Assembly: GCA_934183045.1 (NCBI GenBank)
Contig: CAKPRW010000012.1
Coordinates: 1-25,064 of the forward strand
DNA length: 25,064 nt
Direction of reading: 5' to 3'
Origin: an uncultured Clostridia bacterium
Lineage (GTDB): Bacteria > Bacillota > Clostridia > TANB77 > CAG-508
Shown here piece by piece: positions 1 to 10,472 of this stretch (position 1 is the stretch's first letter; each line of letters opens with the position of its first letter). A program made the translations under genes and the position numbers. The notes under the pieces are model-generated. The model worked only from the letters and a program-made list of their open reading frames with translations. It searched no databases and had not been told where the DNA came from.

Positions 1-180
1 TTAATGTTCCGTTTTGTGAATTACTTATTCCTGTTGAATCTCCATTTACAGATATAGTTCCTCCACTTACATTTATTGTTCCTGTATCTTTGTTATATAT
101 TCCAATTGTATAACTATATCTATCTCCTGTTATATTTCCGCCTTCTACATTTATTGTTCCATTTCCTTCATTATATAACA
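1..180. repeat. Copy A of a long DNA repeat inside the adhesin gene
   Basis: About 180 bases match 1375-1554 at roughly 90% identity by eye (offset 1374 bases, exactly 458 codons). They encode the stretch containing GNITGDR and SGGTISVNGDSTGISNSQNG. The match may extend left of the window. Confidence 0.8.
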
Positions 181-3100
181 TATATACTTTGCTAGCATTA
201 GCTTTGATCGTAGTTCCTTCTTTTATTGTAACTATTCCTTCATCTTTATTGTTAATTATATAAGTGTAATTAGAACCTCCTGCTCCTGATATAACTCCAC
301 CTAATACGTCTAATGTTCCATTATTTTGTATTCCGATTTCTTGTGTTGTACTAAATGTTATTTTATTTATTTTTAATGTTCCATTATTAATTATTGAATT
401 TGAAACTGAAGATATTACACTTCCAGCAATATCTGATGTATCTGTTATACTTAACATTCCATTATTGGTTATTGTTCCCTCTTTTCCTGTTGCTATTTTA
501 TAACCATTCAAATCTAACACTATATTCTTATTCTCTGGAATTTCTAAGCCTTCACCTGTTGATAGTAAAGACATATCTCTTAATATTTCAATTATTGTTT
601 GTTGATTATCTCCTAATTCAGCAATTGCTTCTTGTAATTCTTTAAAGTTTTTATATTCTATATTATTCATTTTTGCTATTGTCGTTGGTTCTGTTATATA
701 TGCTTTTTCTATTTGCGTTTCTTCATCTCTTTCTTCTATTAGTTCATATCCTTCTTCTATTTCTGTTGGTGTTACATTTTTTGCATTTACTTTTCCTTTT
801 AATACCCCATCATAAAAATATAGTTTTCCTGAAGCATTATTTAAATATACACCGTATTGTGTTCCTGATATATCTGGAGAGTCTGAATTTACATTTCCGT
901 CTTTTTCTCCAATCATGACTGTTCCTGTACTACTATTAAATATTCCTGAATATGAACTAGACATACTTGTTGAACTTCCTGTTGCTTTTACTGTTCCGCT
1001 TTTTATCCATATTGTTCCTGTTGAGCCATTATAAATACCATATGAGCTACTTGTATTTACTGTTGTTCCTTCTAATGTCATTGTTCCGCTTTTTTCATTT
1101 CTTATATATGATGTAATCGTACTATCTATTATATTAATTTCAGCATCATTATTATTAGTTATTGTTCCACTTAAATTAGAAGTTGTTATTGTCATACTTC
1201 CTCTAGAAATTGTTATATTTCCATTTATTGTGCTATTTTCAATTTTTGTTATTCCATTATAAATTTCTAATTTTGATCCTCCTATTTTTGCATTACTTAT
1301 ATTAGCTTCTCCAGAATTTATAATTGCTTCTGAATAATATGTACTTGATACTGTAATTTCTCCACCAGTCATATTTAATGTTCCGTTTTGTGAATTACTT
1401 ATTCCTGTTGAATCTCCATTTACAGATATAGTTCCTCCACTTACATTTATTATTCCTGTACCTTCGTTATATATTCCGTTTATATAACTAGATCTATCTC
1501 CTGTTATATTTCCTCCTTCTACATTTATTGTTCCATTTCCTTCATTATATATTAAATATACCGCAATACTGCTTGCTTTTACTGTAGCCCCATCACCTAT
1601 TGTTAATATTGCTCCATCACAATTACTAATAGCTTTTATATAAGCTTCTCTACTATTCCCATAGTCATTTACGTATGTGCGTCCGCCTGCCATTACTGTT
1701 CCACCAGTCATGTTTAAATCACCATTATTTTTTATCACTATTCCTGTGGCATCTGTCCTTATTTGTGTTGCTTTTATAGTTCCACTTGAAATTAGTAATT
1801 TGTTATTATTCATAATAGTCACTTCATCAATATATCCATTTATATATCCTGTATTTAAATCATCACATATTTCTAATGTTCCATCATTTATTATTGCTCC
1901 TGTACTAACAAAATTTTCTATTTTATGACCATTTAAGTTAATTTTTATATTTTGTCCATCAGTTACTTCTACACTATTTTCTATTATACTTATATCTTTC
2001 AATATTTTTATTTCTGTAGTTTCTTCTCCTGCATTTTTAGAACAACTATCTACCGCTTTTTGTAATGTATCATAGTATGTATCTCCTATTTGTGCTACAT
2101 TTTCTGCCTTTTCTAGTTTAGTTACATTTAATTCGTTTACAGTAGTTGTTGATATATTATATCCATCTTCCACTTCAGAAATTTCTCCCAATACTGTTTC
2201 TTTTTTACTTTTCAATAGTCCATCATAAAATCTAAGAATTCCTAATTGGTTATATATTGCTGTATATGTAGTATTTGTAAATATAGGCTCTTCTGTACTT
2301 ACATTTCCATCTTTTTTTCCTATCGAAATAATTCCTTCAGCTGCATTATATATTACATATGCACAGTTATTTGTTTGTATATTTCCTCCTTCTACTTCTA
2401 TTATTCCTGTACTTTTGTTAATTATTACAGATCTTTTACTGTCACGATATGAAGTATTATTTCCTACAATCGTTCCATTAGTTATTTTTACATTTCCTGT
2501 ACTATTGTTACAAATAGCATAAGCTCCATCAGCATTTATTGTTCCATTTTCTATTAATACTGTTCCTGTACTATTATTTTCTATACCATTACAATTTGAA
2601 GTAACTATTTCTCCTCCTGTCATTTTTATTGTTCCTGTTCCATTATGTGCTATACTATTTTTTATTGTTCCTCCTTCTATATTTACATTTCCTGTTCCAT
2701 TATTAATTATTGTAGATCTAGCACCACTTGTTCCCTCAATTGTACCTCCTGATACTATTATTGTTCCTGATTCGTTATCTACTGCTTTAAAACTATAAGT
2801 ACCAGACATAGTTCCACCTGATATTTTTACTGTTCCTGCATTATTATATATACCATATGCTTCATATCCGTCTGACATTGTTATATATTGAATAACTATA
2901 ATTACTTGCTGTAACAATTTTACCTGCTCCTTTTAATGTAACTTCACCATTGTTATCTATTGCCTTTTTATTATTAGATCTTTCTTCTAATGTTCCATTA
3001 CTTATAACTAATTTAGCATTTTCTGCATTGTATATTATGTCTGATGTTGTACTTGTTATCTTTCCTTTTTCGTCTTGAGCTGATGTATCTTTTATTTCTA

Positions 3101-4970
3101 ATTTACCATTATTTTTTATTACATAATCAGAAGAGTTTGATGATAGTGTTTTTCCATTTAAATCTATTATAATATTTTTATCAGAAGGAATTTCTTCTGC
3201 TGTACCTAATACTATACCTCTTAACATGGTTATAGTTTGTCCTTCTTCACATTTTGTTACAGCTTCTCCTAAACTAGAATAATAAATATTATTTATTTTT
3301 ACTGGATATGCTACCGGTGTTGATAAATATGATTGTTGTGTTCCATCTTCTTCATTTACTGTTATTACTATATATTTTTCATCATCATTCATATTTGGAG
3401 TATCAGTTATAGTTCCATCTATTGATTTTTTTCCTATTACTACTCCGTCATAGAAATTTAATTTTCCTGTTGATATTATTCCAGTTGTTGTACTTTCTAT
3501 TTTTGGAGTTTCTGTACTTGGGTCTTTATCATCATTTTCACCTAATGTTAATTCTCCTTTTACTGATATAGCTACATCAGTATTATTTTTTATAGTTCCA
3601 GTTCCTATAATTTGAGTACTTGAGTTTTCATCTATATTAATTGTTTTAGATGTTATAACTGTATGATTATTCATATTAATAATTATTTTTTTATTTTTTA
3701 TTGAAATTTCATTTGACATGTCATTACAATCTTTTAAAACTTCAATTGTTGTATATGCGCTTCCTCCAGTTGGGCAACTTTCTACGGCTTTTTCAAGTGT
3801 TGTATAATAGTTTTCTCCTACTCTATATATTAATTCTTGATAATTTGCAGTATATACTTTGCTTCCAGTTTCCCCTTTTAAGATTTGTACTACTTTTTGT
3901 GGTTGAGTTCCATTACTTCCAGTCCAACCTATAAAGTCTACTCCATCTTTTACAGGGTTATTTAGTGTTATTGTTTCTGACTCTATTGTATATTTTTCTG
4001 GATTTGAATTTGTTAAATTACCACCGTTTAAATTGTATGTAATACTATATTCTTCAACTTTCCACACTGCATATAATGTTAAATTTCTATCAAGTCCAAT
4101 TATTCCTTCTGGTTGATATGTAGCTTCTGTTGCATTTTTAGTCAATGACCATCCTTCGAATTTATATCCTTTCTTAGTTGGAGATTGACTACTAATTTTT
4201 AAGTCTACTCCTGCAGTTTTATTTTGACTTTCTGGAGCATTTTCTCCTCCATTTGCATCATATGATATTGTATATCCTTGTTTTTCCCATACAGCATATA
4301 ATGTAATATTTGCATTTATTGAATATACCGCTCCTGCTTTATAATCTACAGTTGTAGCTTCTTTTGATCTAGACCAACCCTTGAAAATAGATCCTTCTTT
4401 TGTTGGTTCTTGAGTAGAAATGTTTATATCAATTCCATACATTTTAGTTTGACTTTCTGGAGCATTTTGTCCCCCATTAGCATTATAAGTTACTGTAAAT
4501 TTAGTAGGTTCACTTGGATTATTATTATCGTTATCTGAATCTGAAGTTCTGCCTTTGATCAGTGTAACTATATATTCATTTGAAGTTTTTGTATATCTAA
4601 CTTTTATATATCCTCCATTACTTTCTTCAAATGATATTTCTATTCCCAATTTTTCAATATCTTCTTCTGATACTGGTTCTTCTACTTCAACTTCACTGTC
4701 ATATTTTTTTAATTCTGTCTCATATTCGTCTTTCGTGAAACCTTTACCAGTCTCTAAATAATCCATTTGAAATTTACTAAAAGCTAATTTTAAATTTTCT
4801 TTTTCTTTCCCTATTGTGTATTCATCCACACTTTTATTAGCTTGTTTTACTGTTCCTTTTTCTCCGGTAACCATTTTAATTGTTACTCCTGCTAGTATTA
4901 ACATTACTGTTACTGTAACCACTAATGCTATTACTGTAATTCCTGTTGATCTCTTTAAAAAATTTGCCAT
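1..4970 (-). CDS. Giant repetitive surface protein (pilin-like leader, InlB-type repeats, beta-helix modules), partial, one +1 frame change
   Basis: Starts at ATG 4970 after an AAAGGGG ribosome site and runs off the left edge: 1,656 codons seen. Residues 1-10 end in Gly and are followed by a hydrophobic stretch (ITVIALVVTV..., about 11-31), the pilin-like leader common in Clostridia but lacking Glu at +5. Three Listeria-Bacteroides (InlB B-type) repeats lie at about 158-228, 232-303 and 308-377; the first two show the full YxANGG...GW...LYAVW pattern and the third is more diverged. After that come modules opening with a YYxTLxxAV-like motif (near 3827, 3296, 2090 and 670), followed by I-x-LNG and many short NNGTL / ISGGT turns typical of a right-handed beta-helix; FYDG marks three module ends. 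The frame stops at 2862 right after CGG ATA TGA. Dropping one C at 2870 opens an uninterrupted frame with the same repeats to position 1. Adhesion or surface display is inferred from architecture; no ligand can be named. Confidence 0.75.
1375..1554. repeat. Copy B of a long DNA repeat inside the adhesin gene
   Basis: Partner of 1-180. The first 90 bases are almost identical, then small differences appear, and similarity fades after about 1555. Both copies are in the same reading frame, so recombination between them would remove or add 458 codons without a frame change. Confidence 0.8.
2867..2870 (-). other. +1 frame-change site in adhesin (AGA CGG A)
   Basis: Coding strand reads GTC AGA CGG ATA TGA in the upstream frame. 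Removing the C at 2870 gives AGA GGA TAT GAA GCA TAT GGT, which rejoins the beta-helix repeat pattern (GYEAYGIYNN). The only in-frame CGG of this 1,656-codon gene is here. Confidence 0.7.
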
Positions 4971-5216
4971 ATTAATGCCCCTTTCTGCTTTTTATTTTAC
5001 TATTATTTTATTAATAGGCAATATTCTATTTTCGCATTTTATGTGCACTAGTTGTTATTATATAGGGATAATGATTTTTAGTTGATATTACAAAGCAATT
5101 ACATTTTAATTATTTTTTATTGAAAAATTTGAAATAATTTGTATTTTTATCTAGGGATTATTGGATTTGCCGTTTTACTTGTCATACATTTAAAATATTT
5201 ATTTATAATAAAAAAA

Positions 5217-5247
5217 CTGTTTATTAAATTTATTATTTAATAAACAG
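5217..5247. terminator. Terminator after smc
   Basis: Perfect 12-bp stem CTGTTTATTAAA / TTTAATAAACAG with a 7-base loop, flanked by A and T runs on both sides. On the minus strand it follows the smc stop at 5269 and is followed by seven Ts. The rest of 4971-5268 holds the adhesin ribosome site and a possible -10 (TATAAT, 5057-5062, minus strand) without a clear -35. Confidence 0.75.
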
Positions 5248-5268
5248 AGTTTTTTATTTTTCATATTA

Positions 5269-8200
5269 TTATTGTTTCAATTTCATTGATAATAGCTTAG
5301 AAATACCATTCTCTTCCATTGTAACTCCATATACAGTATCTGCTGCTTCCATGGTTCCTTTTCTATGAGTAATAACTAAGAATTGTGTATTACTTGAAAA
5401 TTTCTTTAAGTATTCAGCAAAACGATATACATTAACATCATCTAATGCTGCCTCAATCTCATCTAGAACGCAGAATGGAGCAGGATTTATCTTTAATATT
5501 GCAAATAACAATGCAATTGCAGTAAATGCTTTTTCTCCTCCTGATAATAGCATCATATTTTGTAATTTCTTTCCTGGTGGTTGAACCGTTATTTCTATTC
5601 CACACTCTAGAATATTTTCTTCATCCTCTAATCTTAAAGATGCATTTCCTCCACCAAATAATTCTTTAAATACTTCTGAGAAGTTTTTATTTATTAGATT
5701 AAATTGTTTTCTGAATTGTTCTTTCATTGTAACTGTCATGTCTGAAATAATTTTTCTTAATTTACTCATTGTGTTTTCTAAGTCTACTCTTTGTTCACAC
5801 ATAAAGTCATATCTTTCTTTCATTGTTTTATATTCTTCAATTGAATCTACATTAACACTTCCTAAATCTTTTATTTCAGCACGTAATTGATTCACTCTTT
5901 TTTGCGTTTGAGCTACATTGTCCGGTTTTTTGTAATCTTTAACATTGTTTGGTGTCAATTCATATTCTTCCCACATTTTGTTAATTATAGAATTAATATC
6001 ATCTTCCAATTTAGTTTTCTTTACATCTAATTTTACTATTTGTGCTTTTAAATCTTCAATTACCTTAAATTTATTAGATATCTCTTCTTCCTGAGCTTCT
6101 ATTTTTTTGTTTTTTTCTATTCTTGATTGTTTTAATTCTTCTATCTTTGTTCCACTATTTTTTACTTGTTCATTGATTTCTTTTATTTTTTCAGTTATCT
6201 CAGTAATTGATTGTTTTAATTCAAAATTGTCACTATTAATTTCTTCAATTTGTAAATTTTTATTTTCTATACTTTTTTCTGCAGTTTTTATATCTTGATT
6301 AATTCTTTCTTGCATTTCTTCTATTGAAGTTTCACTTTCGTCAAATGATGATACAGATATTTTTAAATTTGTTATATCAAAATTCAAATCATCTATATAT
6401 TTTTGATTATCTTTGTTTAGGTCTGCATATTCTTGTATTATTTTTGTTAATTTTTCTGTTTCTTCTGAAATGCTTTCTAGTTCTTTTTTTATCTCTTCTT
6501 TCTTTTCTGTTGCTTTATTTTTTTGTTCTTCAATATTATTTTGTTCTTCTTTTAGTTTTTTAATTCTAGTTTCTATTCTTGTAATATTTTCTTCTATAGA
6601 AACTATTTTTTGTTTTTCTGTTGCATATGTTATATCTATTTCTTGCAATTCTTTTTCTAAACTCGTTGCTTCTTCTAAAGTGTTTTCTATTGAATTTTCA
6701 TAATTTACCTTTTCTTTTTGTATTTTTTCGATTTTGGATTTTAAGTTGTTTAGATCATTTTGCAATTTTTCTATTTCTTTTCCCCTACCTAGGATATTTA
6801 CTGTTTTCTTTGCTACAGATCCACCTGTTATAGCTCCTGATGGATTTATTACATCTCCTTCTAAAGTAATTATTCTAAAAGAATATCCATTTTGTTTTGC
6901 TACATTAATAGCTGTCTCCATATTGTCTACAATTACAGTTCTACCTAATAAATTTAATATTATTTGTTTATATTTATCATCAAATTTTATTAAGTCTGAT
7001 GCAATTCCTATATATCCTTTTTCATTTCCTTTTATTTTTTCTAATTTTTTACCTCTTACTGAAGAAATTGGTAAAAATGATGCTCTTCCTAAATTGTTTT
7101 TCCTTAAATGTTCTACTAGTTTTTTTGCATCCTGTTCTGTTTCTGTAACTATATTTTGAAGACTTGCTCCTAAACACATTTCTATTGCTGTTTGATATTT
7201 ATCTGGAACATCTATGATATTTGCTAGAACTCCATGCATTCCTTTTCCTAACTCTTTTATATTTTCGCAATCTTTTAATAATGATTTAACGCTTTTTATA
7301 TATCCTTCTTTTTCTCTTTCTGTTTCTATCAAGAATTTTAATCTTGATTCTTTCATTCTTGATTCACTTAATAAACGGTTTATTTCATTATTATATTTTT
7401 CAATTGTCTTATCTGCTTCTTCTCTTTGTTGATTCATCTCATCTAGTAGTTTTACAACCTTATTTCTTTTGCTCTCTATCTCATAAAATTCTTTTGCTAT
7501 TTCTTCCTTTGATAATCTTGTACTATCTAATTCAGAAATATGTCCTGCAATTTCATTTTTTATTTGTTTTTGCCTTTTATCATAATTTTGGAAATTAATA
7601 TCTTGTGTATTATTATCTGATTGTAATTCATATTTTTTGTCTGTGTTTTCCTCTACTTTTTGTTTGTATTTTTCTATTTCAATTTCTTTTTCTGATAACT
7701 TTTCTGTTAGCTTTGATAATTCTTTTTCTTTTTCTTCTAATTCTTTTGCAAACTTTTCTCTATTTTGTCTTAAAGTTTCCTTTTTCTCTAATTTTTGTTT
7801 TATCTCATCATTTAAATCTTTTACTTTTTGCTTTAGTTCTTCTATTTCTTTTTCGAATCTTTTCTTATTTTCTATATTATTTGATATTCTAGTATTTGCA
7901 ACATTTATGTCAGAGTTTAACATTTCAATTTCTTTTTGACTTTCAAATCCTATATTTGACATTTCTTCTATTTTATTTGTTATCTCATCAACTTCAAATT
8001 TCAACTCTTCCTTTAGCTGTTTGATTCTTTCTAATCTTCCCTCTTCTTCATTACATTGACTAGTATATATTTCTTCATCTTTAACAATTTCATTAAGACT
8101 TATTTTATATTTTTCAATATTATGTATGAATAATCCTATTTCTATGCTCTTTAATTCTTCTTTTAAATTTAAATATTTTTTGGCCTTTTCAGATTGATTT

Positions 8201-8817
8201 TTTAATGGTTCAATATTTGCTTCTATTTCTGACAAGATATCATTTATTCTAAGTAAATTTAATTTTGTTCTTTCAAGTTTCTTTTCTGATTCTTGTTTTC
8301 TAGATCTATATTTTACAATTCCTGCTGCTTCTTCAAAAATATTTCTTCTATCTTCAGACTTATTACTTAGTATTTCATCAATTTTTCCTTGACCTATTAT
8401 AGAATAACCATCTTTTCCTATTCCTGTATCCATAAATAATTCTAATACATCTTTTAGTCTACAAGGTACTTTATTTATAAAATATCCAGTTTCACCACTT
8501 CTATATATTTTTCTTGTTACTGTTACTTCTGTATATTCTATTGGTAAAGCTCCATCTTCATTGTCAAATACTAATGATGCTTCTGCAAAACCTAAAGATT
8601 TTCTATTTTGTGTACCAGCAAATATGATGTCTAATGATTTCGCTCCTCTTAGGGATTTCATACTTTGCTCCCCTAATACCCATCTTATACTATCTGATAT
8701 ATTACTTTTTCCTGATCCATTTGGTCCTATTACACTTGTTATTCCTGGCATAAATTCTAATACTGTTTTATCTGCAAATGATTTGAAACCTTGTAATTCT
8801 AGTCTTTTTAAATACAT
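5269..8817 (-). CDS. smc: Chromosome segregation ATPase SMC
   Basis: 1,182 residues, the normal SMC length. It is the core of the bacterial condensin, which with ScpA and ScpB compacts and resolves chromosomes. N-terminal Walker A GPNGSGKSN near residue 32; two long coiled coils rich in E/K/I (about 165-500 and 670-1010); hinge at about 515-640 (GMHGVLANIIDVPDKY through VINPSGAITGG); C-terminal signature LLSGGEKAFTAIALLFAIL and Walker B CVLDEIEAALDD near the end. A GAGGA ribosome site precedes the ATG. In many Firmicutes ftsY follows smc; here a terminator follows and ftsY is absent. The gene has no in-frame CGG codon and no frame break. Confidence 0.97.
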   Translation of the reverse strand: MYLKRLELQGFKSFADKTVLEFMPGITSVIGPNGSGKSNISDSIRWVLGEQSMKSLRGAKSLDIIFAGTQNRKSLGFAEASLVFDNEDGALPIEYTEVTVTRKIYRSGETGYFINKVPCRLKDVLELFMDTGIGKDGYSIIGQGKIDEILSNKSEDRRNIFEEAAGIVKYRSRKQESEKKLERTKLNLLRINDILSEIEANIEPLKNQSEKAKKYLNLKEELKSIEIGLFIHNIEKYKISLNEIVKDEEIYTSQCNEEEGRLERIKQLKEELKFEVDEITNKIEEMSNIGFESQKEIEMLNSDINVANTRISNNIENKKRFEKEIEELKQKVKDLNDEIKQKLEKKETLRQNREKFAKELEEKEKELSKLTEKLSEKEIEIEKYKQKVEENTDKKYELQSDNNTQDINFQNYDKRQKQIKNEIAGHISELDSTRLSKEEIAKEFYEIESKRNKVVKLLDEMNQQREEADKTIEKYNNEINRLLSESRMKESRLKFLIETEREKEGYIKSVKSLLKDCENIKELGKGMHGVLANIIDVPDKYQTAIEMCLGASLQNIVTETEQDAKKLVEHLRKNNLGRASFLPISSVRGKKLEKIKGNEKGYIGIASDLIKFDDKYKQIILNLLGRTVIVDNMETAINVAKQNGYSFRIITLEGDVINPSGAITGGSVAKKTVNILGRGKEIEKLQNDLNNLKSKIEKIQKEKVNYENSIENTLEEATSLEKELQEIDITYATEKQKIVSIEENITRIETRIKKLKEEQNNIEEQKNKATEKKEEIKKELESISEETEKLTKIIQEYADLNKDNQKYIDDLNFDITNLKISVSSFDESETSIEEMQERINQDIKTAEKSIENKNLQIEEINSDNFELKQSITEITEKIKEINEQVKNSGTKIEELKQSRIEKNKKIEAQEEEISNKFKVIEDLKAQIVKLDVKKTKLEDDINSIINKMWEEYELTPNNVKDYKKPDNVAQTQKRVNQLRAEIKDLGSVNVDSIEEYKTMKERYDFMCEQRVDLENTMSKLRKIISDMTVTMKEQFRKQFNLINKNFSEVFKELFGGGNASLRLEDEENILECGIEITVQPPGKKLQNMMLLSGGEKAFTAIALLFAILKINPAPFCVLDEIEAALDDVNVYRFAEYLKKFSSNTQFLVITHRKGTMEAADTVYGVTMEENGISKLLSMKLKQ

Positions 8818-8908
8818 TTATTTTTCCTCTTCTTTATTTTCATTTTTATATATAATATATTAAATTTCGTTATAAATCAACATTATTTTGCATTTTGAAA
8901 TAAAAAAA

Positions 8909-8925
8909 AGATGATATTCTCATCT
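8909..8925 (-). terminator. Terminator of the XRE gene
   Basis: Short hairpin (AGATGA / TCATCT, 5-base loop) followed on the minus strand by eight Ts. It lies just past the stop of the XRE gene at 8944 and upstream of smc. Confidence 0.6.
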
Positions 8926-8943
8926 CTTTATGTTCTTTATTTA

Positions 8944-9294
8944 TTACATATTCAAACTCATAAAATCTGAGCCTGATACGATTTTTGCTATACTATATAT
9001 TAGTTTTTGCTGTTCAGGTGTACAGTTAATTAAAATTTCGTACAATTCTTTATCTAAATATCTTTCTGATGATGTATCTACTCCTGTTATTAAACTCTCC
9101 ATAGGAACATCTAATGCTCTAGAAATTTGCGCTAATCTTTTCAAATTTATTTGAGAATGACCTGTTTCTACTCTACTTAGAAATGCTGTTGCAATGTCTA
9201 TTTCTTCTGATAATTTTTCTTGTGACCAACCTTTCTTTTTTCTAGCCTCTCTTATTCTTTCACCGATTAATGAGTAATCAATATCTTTTTCCAT
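8944..9294 (-). CDS. XRE-family transcriptional regulator
   Basis: 116 residues from ATG 9294, chosen because AAGGAG (9303-9308) sits 8 bases upstream. A longer frame to 9345 would start inside the promoter. The N-terminal half is a helix-turn-helix of the Cro/C1 type (IGERIREARKKKGWSQEKLS, then AFLSRVETGHSQINLKRLAQISRALDVP in two stretches). The C-terminal part (LITGVDTSSERYLDKELYEI...) resembles the short tail of stand-alone SinR/phage-type repressors. It is monocistronic, with its own promoter and terminator. A palindrome across its -10 suggests that it represses itself. Other targets are not evident. Confidence 0.9.
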   Translation of the reverse strand: MEKDIDYSLIGERIREARKKKGWSQEKLSEEIDIATAFLSRVETGHSQINLKRLAQISRALDVPMESLITGVDTSSERYLDKELYEILINCTPEQQKLIYSIAKIVSGSDFMSLNM

Positions 9295-9316
9295 TACATC
9301 ATCTCCTTCATAAGTA

Positions 9317-9345
9317 AATATAACACTATGTGTTCTACTTGTCAA
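9317..9345 (-). promoter_or_regulatory. Promoter of the XRE gene with an overlapping palindrome
   Basis: On the minus strand TTGACA (9340-9345), 17-base spacer, TATATT (9317-9322). The inverted repeat AACAC-TAT-GTGTT (9322-9334) lies in the spacer and touches the -10, a classic repressor position. Start of transcription is expected near 9310. Confidence 0.7.
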
Positions 9346-9393
9346 TATATTTTTTATCTCATTGATAAAATTTTACGAATCGTTTATACAAAA

Positions 9394-9433
9394 AAATAAA
9401 GCTAATTATTGCATTTTATAATTAGCTTTATTT
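9394..9433 (-). terminator. Terminator of the ABC operon
   Basis: 15-bp perfect stem AAATAAAGCTAATTA / TAATTAGCTTTATTT with a 10-base loop and continuing A/T runs, placed just after the stop of the binding-protein gene at 9448. Confidence 0.85.
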
Positions 9434-9447
9434 TTTATTCTAATACA

Positions 9448-10461
9448 CTATTTGACTTTATTTGCATAGTTATTATTAACAATTTCATTATATGGTGCTT
9501 TATTTTTTAATTCACCAGCCATTGTCATAACTTCTTGCAATCTATTAAATGCTTCTTCTTTTAATACTGGTGTTTCATTCCAAGCATCTATATCTTTATA
9601 ACTTTGTATTGCTGATTCTAACAATTTAACATCAGTTCCTGGGAAAAAGTTTTGTATTACCTCTGCAATTTCTTTACTTGTGTGATTTTTTACCCATTGT
9701 TGACCTTTATATACAGCATTTGTAAATCCTTGAATTGTTTCTTCATTTTTTGAAATATAACTTTTCTTAGCAAAATATGCTGTGTATGGTATTTCTCCTG
9801 CTTCCTCTCCTACTGATGCCACAACATATCCTTTTTTCTCCTGTTCTGTTAAAGATGCTGTTGGCTCAAATAATGTAACATAATCTGCATTTCCACTTGT
9901 AAATGCACCTGCCATTAGATCGAATTTTATACTATCATCTAATGTAAGATCTGTTTGTGGATTTATTCCATTTTTCTTTAATACATATTCTAGTGTCATA
10001 TATGGAACTCCTCCCTTTCTTCCAGGTATTACAGTCTTTCCTTTTAAATCTTTCCAATTAAAGTTATTAGTATTGCTTCTTGCTACTAAAAATGAACCAT
10101 CTTTTTTAGTCATTTGTGCAAAAACTTGGCAAAAATCTTCTTTTCCTTCATTGTATACATATATTGATGCTTCTGGTCCAGCAAATCCTATATCACATTG
10201 ATTAGCTAATACTGCTGTCATAACAGCATCTGCACCTTGACCAGTTGTTAATTCTATTTCTAATCCATTTTCTTTAAAGTATCCATTATTTATGGCTACA
10301 TATTGTGGAGCGTAAAACACAGAACGAGTCACTTCATTTACTTTAATTACTTTTGTTTCTCCTGAGTGAGAAGATTTTTTCATATTTGTAATAACTATTC
10401 CTACAACTATAATTACTAAAATTATAATTGCTACTATTATTATTTTAGTTTTATTTTTCAA
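9448..10461 (-). CDS. ABC transporter substrate-binding protein, NMT1/SsuA-like
   Basis: 337 residues. The N-terminus has a short charged stretch and a strong hydrophobic segment (about 6-25), then a periplasmic-binding-protein type II fold: VFYAPQYVAINNGYFKENGLEIEL, QGADAVMTAVLANQCDIGFAGPEASI, LKGKTVIPGRKGGVPYMTLEYVL. This matches the NMT1/SsuA/TauA group that binds sulfonates, nitrate, or thiamine and pyrimidine precursors. The hydrophobic segment has no Cys, so the usual lipoprotein anchor is missing and the protein is probably held by an uncleaved membrane helix. Last gene of the operon, 11 bases after the permease. The substrate cannot be read from the sequence. Confidence 0.88.
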   Translation of the reverse strand: MKNKTKIIIVAIIILVIIVVGIVITNMKKSSHSGETKVIKVNEVTRSVFYAPQYVAINNGYFKENGLEIELTTGQGADAVMTAVLANQCDIGFAGPEASIYVYNEGKEDFCQVFAQMTKKDGSFLVARSNTNNFNWKDLKGKTVIPGRKGGVPYMTLEYVLKKNGINPQTDLTLDDSIKFDLMAGAFTSGNADYVTLFEPTASLTEQEKKGYVVASVGEEAGEIPYTAYFAKKSYISKNEETIQGFTNAVYKGQQWVKNHTSKEIAEVIQNFFPGTDVKLLESAIQSYKDIDAWNETPVLKEEAFNRLQEVMTMAGELKNKAPYNEIVNNNYANKVK

Positions 10462-10472
10462 TCTATTTCCTC

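Noticed and set aside
394..2452. Several plus-strand open frames opposite the adhesin gene
   Set aside because: They are low-complexity Leu/Ser/Phe-rich mirrors of the repetitive minus-strand coding sequence, with no ribosome sites. The same holds for the plus-strand frames opposite smc and mfd.
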